The notes beneath the pieces are model-generated. The model saw nothing but the letters and a program-made list of their open reading frames with translations, had not been told where the DNA came from and made no database searches. Positions 49,762-57,283 of a stretch of DNA of 64,000 nt are shown here, piece by piece. The position numbers and the translations under genes were made by a program. Each line of letters starts with the position of its first letter. Positions within the stretch are counted from its first letter, which is position 1. This DNA is from Jeotgalibacillus malaysiensis (GTDB taxonomy: Bacteria > Bacillota > Bacilli > Bacillales > Jeotgalibacillaceae), in NCBI GenBank assembly GCA_000818095.1, contig CP009416.1:321501-385500 (forward strand), written 5' to 3'.

Positions 49762-49977
49762 ATGGCAATTGTCATTCATATAGACGTCATGCTGGCAAAA
49801 CGGAAAATGAGCGTCACAGAGCTGACTGAAAAAGTTGGCATCACCATGGCCAACCTGTCGATCCTGAAAAATGGAAAGGCAAAGGCGATCCGCTTTTCAA
49901 CGCTGGAAGCGATTTGCAAAGCACTGGACTGCCAGCCAGGGGATATTATTGAATATGTGCCGGATGAGGATACGTGA
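49762..49977 (+). CDS. YozG-type HTH repressor (Cro/CI family)
   Basis: 71 residues: almost only a helix-turn-helix (Met-Ser-Val-Thr-Glu-Leu-Thr-Glu-Lys-Val-Gly-Ile-Thr-Met-Ala-Asn-Leu-Ser) plus Ala-Leu-Asp-Cys-Gln-Pro-Gly-Asp-Ile-Ile-Glu-Tyr, the usual end of the YozG/HTH_26 group. Its likely operator is the palindrome at 49191-49209. GAGGTGAAC precedes the ATG. Confidence 0.9.
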   Translation: MAIVIHIDVMLAKRKMSVTELTEKVGITMANLSILKNGKAKAIRFSTLEAICKALDCQPGDIIEYVPDEDT

Positions 49978-49982
49978 CTGAG

Positions 49983-50016
49983 GAGCTGAAACTGCGATTG
50001 TGGTTTCGGCTTTTTT
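49983..50016 (+). terminator. Terminator of the DUF2975-yozG unit
   Basis: AGCTGAAAC and GGTTTCGGCT arms (one G-U pair) with TTTTTT. Confidence 0.78.
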
Positions 50017-50095
50017 ATTTGAGTAATTGATAAAAAAAGGAAGTTGAAGCATACTTGAATGAGAAGCGTTTGAATACATAAAAGGGGTGTCATGA

Positions 50096-50848
50096 TTGGA
50101 TTTCAGTTTTGATTTTAATATGGATTGGAATTTAATCAATTCATTAACTACTATAGTAGCATGGTTAATACTGGGCTTTGTGATTTTCAGAACCTATCAA
50201 AAGCAGGATGAAGAAGAGCGGCCAAAGCTGATTAAAATTTTTTTTATTGTGATGTTTGGGTTGTTCTCATTCTCTATCAACTTACCGGCTTTCGGTGAGC
50301 TTGTATCGGTTGCTGTATTGCCTATTGGTGTTTGGTTAACGCTTGCTTTCACTGAAAAAAGTGGTCGCTGGCAGAATTACAGGAAGTATTCCTGGATCGG
50401 CTTTTTAGCGAACTATCTTTTTTTGGCGGGAACTTTAGTGGGTATTTTTATTTCTTCTGTGATTTATCCGGAAGGTGAGATTGAGACGTATTTGGATGAA
50501 GTATCCGAAGCAGAATTGATTGCAATTCATCCTTCTGCAACAGAAGGTGTACTGAATGCGGAGCAGTTTCAGGAGGATATCTCAAGCTTTGAGCCTGAAT
50601 ATGCGGATATCATCAAATGGTTTGACGATGCGATGGTACAGAAGCAAAGCTTGGAACCGGATGGAACTGGTCAGATTGAAGAGAAATTTCCATACATCAT
50701 TATTGGAACTGAATCAAAAGAGGGTAAGCGTGTTCAGGTTTATCTAGAAGCTGATGGGAAAGGGTTGCTTGTTACCACTGATGAACATCAATATTATTAT
50801 CGCTCTCCTTCAGCTACTTTTCTAACGAAAGGAGTGGATGAAGAGTGA
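50096..50848 (+). CDS. Hypothetical membrane protein with extracytoplasmic tail
   Basis: 250 residues from TTG 50096 (AAAGGGGTG before). Four spans in the first 125 residues, then an acidic soluble half (Glu/Asp/Gln-rich) outside the membrane. Not recognised. Last four bases overlap the start of the next gene (GTGA), so they form a pair. Confidence 0.62.
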   Translation: MDFSFDFNMDWNLINSLTTIVAWLILGFVIFRTYQKQDEEERPKLIKIFFIVMFGLFSFSINLPAFGELVSVAVLPIGVWLTLAFTEKSGRWQNYRKYSWIGFLANYLFLAGTLVGIFISSVIYPEGEIETYLDEVSEAELIAIHPSATEGVLNAEQFQEDISSFEPEYADIIKWFDDAMVQKQSLEPDGTGQIEEKFPYIIIGTESKEGKRVQVYLEADGKGLLVTTDEHQYYYRSPSATFLTKGVDEE

Positions 50849-51564
50849 GTCGGAAACAGATAGGATTTATAGGGTTATTTATAATCGTTGTCATCGGGAT
50901 AGTGGTTTACCTGATTGAAAGAATGCACGTACCAGCAGCTTTTCTTGCCGAAGAAAAAATACTTGCCGCCTTATCGAAAGACAGCGAGGATACAGAGTTA
51001 CAGGACAAAATCCAGATTGATGAAGAAACTTACTTTGTCCCTTACGTCTCCGAGGGCAACCGCTACGGCAAAAGTATTTGGAAATGGCTGAGTGGGGATT
51101 GGGAGATGGTTAGTGAAAGTGAAGCTACAGGACCTTCTATCTTGCAGGGAGAGTCAGAGAAGTACATTTATTGGAATATACATCCGGAGGACGAAGTGAA
51201 AGAATTGGAATTTTATCTAATAAGAGACCGCAATTATTCTGTATCATATCCGGACTTTGAAAATGAAAGCACTCTTTACCTTCCACATCTGCAGGTAAGC
51301 CATACAGTAGAAACAGGTGATAAAACATATGGTTTTGCTAAATTCCCTTCCGATCTGGAGGAAATATCGGAAGCGCTTCAGACGAATCAGGAGATGTCTC
51401 AGGGAATTCTACCTTCAAATATCTATACATACCGCTGGCAGGCGCTAAATGCTGATGGAGAAAGAAAAGAGTTGGAAGAAACAAGGCGTGGCGGCGGAGG
51501 AGGGTCGCATACAGGAAACTATGTGCAGTTTATGAGTGAGCTAAATGAAGGGGAGCTGGAATAA
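50845..51564 (+). CDS. Hypothetical single-span protein, partner of the preceding gene
   Basis: 239 residues from GTG 50845. Signal-anchor segment 5-23, then an extracytoplasmic domain. Near the end is Arg-Arg-Gly-Gly-Gly-Gly-Gly-Ser-His. Not recognised. Translationally coupled to the membrane protein upstream. Confidence 0.6.
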   Translation: MSRKQIGFIGLFIIVVIGIVVYLIERMHVPAAFLAEEKILAALSKDSEDTELQDKIQIDEETYFVPYVSEGNRYGKSIWKWLSGDWEMVSESEATGPSILQGESEKYIYWNIHPEDEVKELEFYLIRDRNYSVSYPDFENESTLYLPHLQVSHTVETGDKTYGFAKFPSDLEEISEALQTNQEMSQGILPSNIYTYRWQALNADGERKELEETRRGGGGGSHTGNYVQFMSELNEGELE

Positions 51565-51572
51565 AAGATGGC

Positions 51573-51606
51573 ACGGCACTGTTGAATAAAGCAGTGCCTA
51601 TTTTTC
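51573..51606 (+). terminator. Terminator of the two-gene membrane unit
   Basis: GGCACTG and CAGTGCC arms followed by TATTTTT. Confidence 0.75.
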
Positions 51607-51609
51607 TGA

Positions 51610-52020
51610 CTAGTACTCCCATGGATACAAATCAAGTTCAATATCAGCATGAATATCAGCTGCAAAACGAATAATATCAGCAAAAAATCCCAGAGCAGGC
51701 GCCTGCCCATTAAACATTTCACTCACAACAATCAAGTGACAGGTAGCGCTAAATTCTTTACGTATATCATTGATCACCGCTGTTTTCATGCGCAGTGGGT
51801 CAATGACTTTTTTGAAACTCTCATCAAGAAAAAGATCCTCCTGATAGCCACTGCTGATTCTCCAGACGCTGCGCTGCCTGTAACGATAGAAGCTATCCTC
51901 AATTAAATCTCCGTTCCGATAACTTTCTGAAGGTTGGATATTCAGTTTTTCTGTTATAACATCCGGGTCCATTTGAGTCGCTGCGATTTCGAAATAGATC
52001 ATGGTTTTGGTTTTGTTCAA
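51610..52020 (-). CDS. DUF4279 family protein
   Basis: 136 residues, cytoplasmic. Pattern Ile-Tyr-Phe-Glu-Ile, Leu-Asn-Ile-Gln-Pro-Ser-Glu-Ser-Tyr and Val-Trp-Arg-Ile-Ser-Ser-Gly-Tyr fits DUF4279, found near polymorphic-toxin and immunity genes in other genomes but also alone. No toxin gene is visible here. AGGAGGACT precedes the ATG. Confidence 0.8.
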   Translation of the reverse strand: MNKTKTMIYFEIAATQMDPDVITEKLNIQPSESYRNGDLIEDSFYRYRQRSVWRISSGYQEDLFLDESFKKVIDPLRMKTAVINDIRKEFSATCHLIVVSEMFNGQAPALGFFADIIRFAADIHADIELDLYPWEY

Positions 52021-52185
52021 GTTAGTCCTCCTGAAAATGTTAATTTAAAATTACTCATACTCTTCATTTCTAACTTGTTGGAAGATAGTCCTTTATTTTA
52101 TAGGATTTTATAAAAGATGATAGTGTAATGCTGGATCTTCAATTACAATTAATTGAAATTGAGTACATTTAGAAGAGGTGTTAAT

Positions 52186-52539
52186 ATGGACCATTTGAAA
52201 AGCGAGATTCTGTTTCATGAAAAAGAACTGTTAGATAATACGAAAAGATTATCACTTAAGGACCTGGACCGTCTGATACATGAGGACTTTCTCGAGTTTG
52301 GCAAATCAGGCGGTACGTTCAGGAAAAGTGATCTGATGACAGAAGGGGGAGCGGGAACAATTGAGGTAGAGGTTCTTGGCTTCGATGTGCGGCCGCTATC
52401 AGAGGATACTGTTCAGGCGATCTATCAGTCGCGCAATCAAGTGAGTGGAGAGGTTGCTAACAGATGCTCGATCTGGAAGAGAGAACGGGTTGGCTGGCAG
52501 ATGATTTTTCATCAGGGGACGGTTGCGGCTGGTAGGTGA
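52186..52539 (+). CDS. DUF4440 (NTF2-like) protein
   Basis: 117 residues from ATG 52186 (AGAGGTG before). Leu-Ile-His-Glu-Asp-Phe-Leu-Glu-Phe-Gly-Lys-Ser-Gly and Ile-Trp-Lys-Arg-Glu-x-x-Gly-Trp-Gln-Met-Ile-Phe-His-Gln-Gly-Thr are the DUF4440 signature. Function unknown. Confidence 0.85.
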   Translation: MDHLKSEILFHEKELLDNTKRLSLKDLDRLIHEDFLEFGKSGGTFRKSDLMTEGGAGTIEVEVLGFDVRPLSEDTVQAIYQSRNQVSGEVANRCSIWKRERVGWQMIFHQGTVAAGR

Positions 52540-52605
52540 CAGTTGAACTGATACGCGGGGATTATGACGATAGGGTGGATTCAGGTGATTGAATTCTCGG
52601 TGAGT

Positions 52606-52790
52606 CTGATGGAATCAGATGGACAAATGAAGGAATTCATTCCGCCTGCTGATGGAAAAACGGGCAAATTTCGAATCCTGATGGAATACTTTTCAGGATT
52701 GAAGGAAAAAGGTCCAGATTGATGGAATGAACATTCAAACCTGAATGAATAACTTTCGAAATGAAGGAATACTCTTCTTCAACTTTCATG
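52606..52790. repeat. 21-bp periodic intergenic repeat, TGATGGAAT family, copy E
   Basis: Cores TGATGGAAT or TGAAGGAAT at 52606, 52627, 52649, 52678, 52699, 52719, 52741 and 52761; steps 21, 22, 29, 21, 20, 22 and 20. Same core as copy D. It fills the region between the DUF4440 gene and the small membrane gene. Confidence 0.78.
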
Positions 52791-52849
52791 GACCTCCTGC
52801 CAGCGTTGTGCCCGTGCTTGTCAAACACATTATAAAAGAGGTGATTACG

Positions 52850-53062
52850 ATGAATGCCTTATACAATAAAGGCTTTTTATTGCTCCAGTTTGCAGCTATC
52901 TTTCTACTCTACTTTACGGTTCTTAGGACAATCACAAACCCTTTCCTTTCAATGAGCGGTTTCGCAAATATGGCTTTCTCCATCTTAATGATCATCATAC
53001 TAATATTCATTACTCAACTAACCACTGAGAAAATAAAAGACATCAACCGTTCAAATCCATAA
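52850..53062 (+). CDS. Small two-span membrane protein
   Basis: 70 residues from ATG 52850 (AAGAGGTGA before). Spans at about 9-27 and 35-55. Not recognised. A longer reading into the repeat region is not supported by a ribosome site. Confidence 0.6.
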   Translation: MNALYNKGFLLLQFAAIFLLYFTVLRTITNPFLSMSGFANMAFSILMIIILIFITQLTTEKIKDINRSNP

Positions 53063-53078
53063 GGAGGCTCCTTAGCAA

Positions 53079-53266
53079 ATGACAAAAGTGATCTCAATAG
53101 CAGCAGTATCAGGCGGAGGAAAGACAACACTGACAGTCGCCGTGCGTATGTATATATGGAAATAACAGTAAAATCTGACGCTGACTTTGTTTTAGACGGT
53201 ACGCAAAATCCTGAAGTACTTGCCGATGCTGTTCTGAACTATATAAAAAAAGCCGGCTTCAATTGA
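53079..53266 (+). pseudogene. P-loop kinase-like ATPase with internal deletion
   Basis: AGGAGGC then ATG 53079 gives Met-Thr-Lys-Val-Ile-Ser-Ile-Ala-Ala-Val-Ser-Gly-Gly-Gly-Lys-Thr-Thr-Leu, a normal P-loop start, but the frame closes at 53165. From about 53128 another frame gives Arg-Ala-Tyr-Val-Tyr-Met-Glu-Ile-Thr-Val-Lys-Ser-Asp-Ala-Asp-Phe-Val-Leu-Asp-Gly and a full C-terminus to 53266, typical of the same uridine-kinase-like family. The middle (roughly 110-130 residues in relatives) is missing and the frame shifts at the junction, so the gene is dead. Confidence 0.82.
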
Positions 53267-53280
53267 ATTGAAACCAGCTC
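53244..53280 (-). terminator. Terminator of the DUF4188-PadR operon
   Basis: AGCCGGCTTCAAT and ATTGAAACCAGCT arms; T7 on the minus strand. Confidence 0.75.
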
Positions 53281-53333
53281 AATAAATAGGGGATATGATT
53301 AGTTTGTCCGCAAATTTGATTTTTATACATACC

Positions 53334-53807
53334 TTACTGAGCTTTTAATCGATCTGCAGCAGTGTCCATTTTCTTTCCGACCGGCTGAACACCGATTGCT
53401 TTAGACAACCCGAATGCAGGCATCTTATTATAAACTGTTTCATAGGTCCCTGGTGCAATCGTATAGGTCTCATGAAAGATCCCGACAGCTTCAGACTTCG
53501 CTGCTTTCTGGTAAAAGTCTTTCCAAGCCTTCATATGCTGTTGGCCTTTTGCGTACGAGTAGAGCTGATCTTTAGACTCCCAATATTGAACGAGTGTGAC
53601 CATTCTCCAGCCAAAGAATGTTTCAGTGGATAAAAAGCCGAGCTCTTTATGCGTATAAAGTTCCCGGAGCATCGGTCCCATCGCCATAAATACAGGAAGC
53701 CACTTATGAATCGCCCAAAGCTTATTGATTCTCATGCCAATGATAAAAACCGTTTTTTCCTGACCGTGCGCCGCCATAAATCTTCCCTGCTCAAGCTTTT
53801 TACCCAT
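53334..53807 (-). CDS. DUF4188 family protein
   Basis: 157 residues. Met-Gly-Lys-Lys-Leu-Glu-Gln-Gly-Arg-Phe, Phe-Ile-Ile-Gly-Met-Arg-Ile-Asn-Lys, Tyr-Trp-Glu-Ser-Lys-Asp-Gln-Leu and His-Glu-Thr-Tyr are typical of DUF4188, an alpha/beta ferredoxin-like family related to haem-handling monooxygenases. It follows the PadR gene by 3 bp, so PadR probably represses it. Confidence 0.84.
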   Translation of the reverse strand: MGKKLEQGRFMAAHGQEKTVFIIGMRINKLWAIHKWLPVFMAMGPMLRELYTHKELGFLSTETFFGWRMVTLVQYWESKDQLYSYAKGQQHMKAWKDFYQKAAKSEAVGIFHETYTIAPGTYETVYNKMPAFGLSKAIGVQPVGKKMDTAADRLKAQ

Positions 53808-53810
53808 TTA

Positions 53811-54368
53811 TTATTCCTCCCCGTTCTGAAGTTCTTCCGTGACTTCCTGGCACCACTCAATTGCGGCAGTAGTCGTTTTAAAACCATGGCGGAGTGTAAA
53901 TAACCAGAACCGCTCATCCTCTGAACGAAATTCAGCGTTTTGGATATTCTGTTCAATTTGTCTGTAGATTGCGAGTTTCTCTTCTAATTGTTTTTCGTAC
54001 TGTCTGATTTTTTCAATGGCAGAAGATGCCGGTTCATGCCTGCTGAAAAATAACTTGAGCAACCACTCATTTTTTTGAATAGGTAAGCCACTTTCAATCG
54101 GAGAGGTAAGCCAGTTCTCAAGCGCTTCTCTCCCGACGGATGTCATCTCATACGTGATTTTATCCGGCTTATCTTTTTGAGGCTCCTTTTTAGCAACCGC
54201 CAGCCCCTCATCTGTCAGTTTTTTCAGAGAAGGGTAGATTTGCCCGTAACTGATCTTCCAGAAGTGGCTCAGACTGTTGTCGATCATCTGTTTCATTGAA
54301 TAACCCGTATTACACCCGGTCGTCATCATGCCGAGTAATACATAAGGCGTGTCATTTTCCTTTGGCAC
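53811..54368 (-). CDS. PadR-family repressor
   Basis: 185 residues: PadR winged helix (about 10-85, Tyr-Val-Leu-Leu-Gly-Met-Met ... Gln-Ile-Tyr-Pro-Ser-Leu-Lys-Lys-Leu-Thr) and a C-terminal Vir_act_alpha domain (about 95-175). Upstream of its start, at 54381-54412, there is an inverted repeat TATATCATT-N14-AATGATATA with an inner TATATC/GATATA, a good candidate for its operator. Operon with DUF4188. Confidence 0.9.
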   Translation of the reverse strand: MPKENDTPYVLLGMMTTGCNTGYSMKQMIDNSLSHFWKISYGQIYPSLKKLTDEGLAVAKKEPQKDKPDKITYEMTSVGREALENWLTSPIESGLPIQKNEWLLKLFFSRHEPASSAIEKIRQYEKQLEEKLAIYRQIEQNIQNAEFRSEDERFWLFTLRHGFKTTTAAIEWCQEVTEELQNGEE

Positions 54369-54380
54369 GAACTCACCACC

Positions 54381-54412
54381 TATATCATTTAGTTATATAT
54401 CTTAATGATATA
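54381..54412. promoter_or_regulatory. Inverted repeat before padR
   Basis: TATATCATT at 54381-54389 and AATGATATA at 54404-54412. Close to the PadR start codon and likely covering its -10 box; probable autoregulation. Confidence 0.6.
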
Positions 54413-54453
54413 ATAATCTGATTTGTTGGAAAAGTAAAGATTTTATTTAAAAA

Positions 54454-54480
54454 TGAAACTTTGATAGTCCTGACTTTGTC
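54454..54480 (+). promoter_or_regulatory. Possible ECF promoter of the sigma factor gene
   Basis: TGAAAC at 54454-54459, then 17 bases and TGTC at 54477-54480. The -35 is perfect for Bacillus ECF sigma factors; the -10 differs from CGTC by one base. Autoregulation is common for such genes. Confidence 0.5.
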
Positions 54481-54506
54481 CAACTATTTAGAAAGGAGGC
54501 GCTGGC

Positions 54507-55025
54507 TTGAAAAATAATGATAAAGACCAGACTCTCCATCAGGCAATGGAAGACCACGGAGATTACTTGAAAAGACTAATCTATACATACGTAAAAGATA
54601 GACAAAAAGCAGAAGATATTCTGCAGGACACCTTCGTTAAGTTTTATTCGCGTTTTGATCAGTTTGAAAATCGGGCTGCTGTTAAAACATACCTTTACAG
54701 AATTGCGGTTAACGAAGCTCAAAATTATTTAAGAAGCTGGTCTTTTCGGAAAGTAAGTTTTACAGATAAGTTGCGCACCTTTAAACAGGGTTCTTCTGCA
54801 GAGGAACTTTATATTAAAAGTGAAGGAAGTCGTACACTCGGGGAAATGGTAAAGGAGTTGCCAGTCAAATACCGCGAAGTCATCTGGCTCTTTTACTATG
54901 ATGAGTTATCAATCAATGAAATCTCAGATGTGCTTAGGTGTTCTCCAAACACGGTGAAAACGAGGCTTGCGAGGGGAAGAAAGCTCGCAAGAATATCGAT
55001 TGAGGAGGGTGATTATGAGTATTAA
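54507..55025 (+). CDS. ECF sigma factor
   Basis: 172 residues from TTG 54507 (AAAGGAGG eight bases before). Region 2 at about 20-85 (Ala-Glu-Asp-Ile-Leu-Gln-Asp-Thr-Phe-Val-Lys-Phe-Tyr) and region 4 at about 115-165 (Leu-Pro-Val-Lys-Tyr-Arg-Glu-Val-Ile-Trp-Leu...Ser-Pro-Asn-Thr-Val-Lys-Thr-Arg-Leu-Ala-Arg-Gly-Arg). The next gene overlaps by 11 bp and encodes a single-span protein, the normal anti-sigma layout. Confidence 0.92.
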   Translation: MKNNDKDQTLHQAMEDHGDYLKRLIYTYVKDRQKAEDILQDTFVKFYSRFDQFENRAAVKTYLYRIAVNEAQNYLRSWSFRKVSFTDKLRTFKQGSSAEELYIKSEGSRTLGEMVKELPVKYREVIWLFYYDELSINEISDVLRCSPNTVKTRLARGRKLARISIEEGDYEY

Positions 55026-56103
55026 ACAGGAACTTGAGAAGTCATTGCCTGAGAATCTTCATTTCACTGCTGCTGAAAAAGAAGCTGTATACGAGCGAAT
55101 TCATAAGCGTAAAAAAAGGCATATTCAGATACTTCCGGCTTTAGCGGGTGCAATTGCACTAATCATGCTTGCTATTCTAATTGCGCCAGAATTAACGTCG
55201 AATCGCACAGCGGAGGAACTGTCAGTTGAAAAAGTGGTTGTGCCTGATACACCATATCCGTCACTCGTTCGTGCGCTGTATATAGATGAGACGTCAGAGC
55301 TGGTTTTTTCTGAAGAGAACGGGTTATATGCTTATCATGAAGAATCAGGGACGAAGGAGCAGCTGGCGGAGTTATCTTCTGTGACATATGAATTTGCTGC
55401 GACTGAGGACTGGATTGTCTGGACAGACCCGTCTGAAGGGGATTCTATACTGTATATGATGAATAGAACGAATCAGGAGACTATGACACTTGAAGGAGAC
55501 TACTATTTCAACTTGGCCATTGAAGGGGATACGCTGGTTTATCACAGAGGCAGTGAAGGCTATTACCGTATGAACCTTGAAACCCGGGAATCAGCACTAC
55601 TGCATGAATTAGATAAACGGATTAGCAGCAGCAGTTTGGCTGATGTGCAGGGGAACTTTATTGTGATTCCTGAAGAAAGTCAGGGAGTAACAAGGCTTAT
55701 CATATATGACATTCAGACGTTAGAAAAGATCAATGAGATCGAAGTGCCATATAAGCGTGTAACACAGGTTCAGTGGAGTGGGAAGTATATTTATGGTCAG
55801 GGGCACAATGAAGATGAATTGCCAGTACTGATCCAGGCTGACCGTACAACCGGGGAAGTGCAGGAAATTCAAACGCCGGGCTTTGATGAGTTTACAGTTG
55901 AAGGGGATTCTGTTGCTTTAAGTGTTCCAGACCGTGATAGTGACACCATCATGCTATATAAACTCGATGAACTGAAAGTGCGTCCGCTAAATACGCTGGA
56001 TGAAATAGAAGAAAGGTTAGTGGGGCCGCGATTTACAGATGCCGGTACACTTATACTAAACGGTGAAGGTGATAACCGTGCCATGTATATTGTAAAGCCT
56101 TAG
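55015..56103 (+). CDS. Membrane-anchored anti-sigma-like protein with beta-propeller ectodomain
   Basis: 362 residues from ATG 55015 (GAGGAGGGTG before). Cytoplasmic 37 residues, one membrane span at about 38-60, then 300 residues outside with repeated beta segments (Trp-Thr-Asp-Pro-Ser-Glu-Gly, Leu-Val-Tyr-His-Arg-Gly-Ser-Glu-Gly-Tyr, Ile-Tyr-Gly-Gln-Gly) suggesting a WD40/TolB-like propeller. The short inner part lacks a recognisable zinc anti-sigma motif, so the role is inferred from operon and topology. Confidence 0.75.
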   Translation: MSIKQELEKSLPENLHFTAAEKEAVYERIHKRKKRHIQILPALAGAIALIMLAILIAPELTSNRTAEELSVEKVVVPDTPYPSLVRALYIDETSELVFSEENGLYAYHEESGTKEQLAELSSVTYEFAATEDWIVWTDPSEGDSILYMMNRTNQETMTLEGDYYFNLAIEGDTLVYHRGSEGYYRMNLETRESALLHELDKRISSSSLADVQGNFIVIPEESQGVTRLIIYDIQTLEKINEIEVPYKRVTQVQWSGKYIYGQGHNEDELPVLIQADRTTGEVQEIQTPGFDEFTVEGDSVALSVPDRDSDTIMLYKLDELKVRPLNTLDEIEERLVGPRFTDAGTLILNGEGDNRAMYIVKP

Positions 56104-56142
56104 TAAACATCCGTTCCGGGTTGTCTGGAACGGGTGTTTTTT
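56103..56142 (+). terminator. Terminator of the sigma operon
   Basis: AACA-CCGTTCC and GGAACGG-TGTT arms with T6. Confidence 0.82.
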
Positions 56143-56234
56143 CATGATCGAGCAGGTACATTGACACTCTTTCCGGAAACGCTCCCGATATTTAACGGAC
56201 ACCCTGTGTAATCTCCTGAAGCGTCATTGAATTC

Positions 56235-56519
56235 TCATGAACCACCCTTAAAAACTTCTGAATCAACAACCTTCCCGTCTTCATCTGTCCACATTCTATA
56301 TGTGACCCTATCTTTTTCAACAACAAGCACATATTCCTTAAACCACTCACCCCAGCCACCAATCTGGTGAATGGATTTTATCTGCATTTCTTCATACTGT
56401 AGAAATACAGCCGTTTTAACATCGTAGTATTTCACCTGAACTGTCATAAAAATTCCGGCTGCAATGACTAAACCGATCATTATTAACACCTTAATTTTTC
56501 TCAAGATGATCCACCTCAA
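56235..56519 (-). CDS. Hypothetical single-span extracytoplasmic protein
   Basis: 94 residues: signal-anchor 8-27, then a short outer domain. It overlaps the end of the DUF5412 gene by 4 bp and is probably translated with it. Not recognised. Confidence 0.6.
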   Translation of the reverse strand: MRWIILRKIKVLIMIGLVIAAGIFMTVQVKYYDVKTAVFLQYEEMQIKSIHQIGGWGEWFKEYVLVVEKDRVTYRMWTDEDGKVVDSEVFKGGS

Positions 56520-56884
56520 TCCTTCCGATAATCATACCGCTCCCCAGGCACATCCAGCTCAATCCCATTAATCACAACGGTATCTTCATCAAGCCACTCA
56601 ATCTCAGCTTCTTCTTCCCGGTACTGCCAGTAAACATTTTTAGTCTTTCCACTGTCATTGGTTACAAGCTCACCCCGCACTGCATACACAACGGTAGCTC
56701 CGCTATTTGCGAGATAGGCTTTTAGTGTATAAGTTCCACCTGGAGACGTTTCTTCAGTCATGAATTCACCTTCAGGCAGTCTGTCCATATTGTTGAAGAA
56801 CCAATATATCACCAGCGCAATAACCCCGGCCATGAAAATAAATCCTGCCAATACACCTATAAGCACTTTTTTAAAAACAGTCAT
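56516..56884 (-). CDS. DUF5412 family membrane-anchored protein
   Basis: 122 residues from ATG 56884; GTG 56902 is another possible start and neither has a strong ribosome site. Membrane span 5-27, then a DUF5412-like domain: Ser-Pro-Gly-Gly-Thr-Tyr-Thr-Leu-Lys-Ala-Tyr, Tyr-Trp-Gln-Tyr-Arg and Val-Ile-Asn-Gly-Ile-Glu-Leu-Asp-Val. Function unknown. First gene of a two-gene unit. Confidence 0.78.
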   Translation of the reverse strand: MTVFKKVLIGVLAGFIFMAGVIALVIYWFFNNMDRLPEGEFMTEETSPGGTYTLKAYLANSGATVVYAVRGELVTNDSGKTKNVYWQYREEEAEIEWLDEDTVVINGIELDVPGERYDYRKD

Positions 56885-56940
56885 ATAAATCAAAGGGAAC
56901 ACCCGCTTATCAATTAATTTTATTTATAATTCAATAATAA

Positions 56941-56973
56941 TTTATTGATAATCAATAAACAAGGTTATATAAT
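56941..56973 (+). promoter_or_regulatory. Promoter with the same palindromic operator as at 49191
   Basis: Palindrome TTTATTG-N5-CAATAAA at 56941-56959; TTGATA (56945-56950), 17 bases, TATAAT (56968-56973). Excellent SigA promoter whose -35 lies inside the palindrome in exactly the same register as at 49191. Confidence 0.82.
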
Positions 56974-57021
56974 GAATTTATTGGAAATATTAATTACTTC
57001 TATTTTTTGGGGGGTGAAGTT

Positions 57022-57225
57022 GTGGGATTTTATTACTTCATTATTTTGTTCATCGGTATTTTCTGTATTTTTCTTGCAGTGTACCAGGGTTATAAAGGAA
57101 AATCTTTATTACAGAGAAAAGTAATCATTACTGGTATAACAGGTGTTCTTCTTGTGGGGTTGGCAATGTATTTGTTTACGCCAGGCAGCTCAGAAATGAT
57201 CGCTGAATTGTTGAATCTCAACTAA
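57022..57225 (+). CDS. Small two-span membrane protein
   Basis: 67 residues from GTG 57022 (GGGGGTGA before). Spans at about 3-22 and 37-54. Not recognised. Driven by the palindrome-covered promoter 50 bp upstream, hence a likely target of the YozG-type repressor encoded at 49.8 kb. Confidence 0.62.
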   Translation: MGFYYFIILFIGIFCIFLAVYQGYKGKSLLQRKVIITGITGVLLVGLAMYLFTPGSSEMIAELLNLN

Positions 57226-57283
57226 GTTTAGAGGCTCTCGTCTATTATGAGATGCTATTCTTCATTCAAAAATGAGGTGCAAG

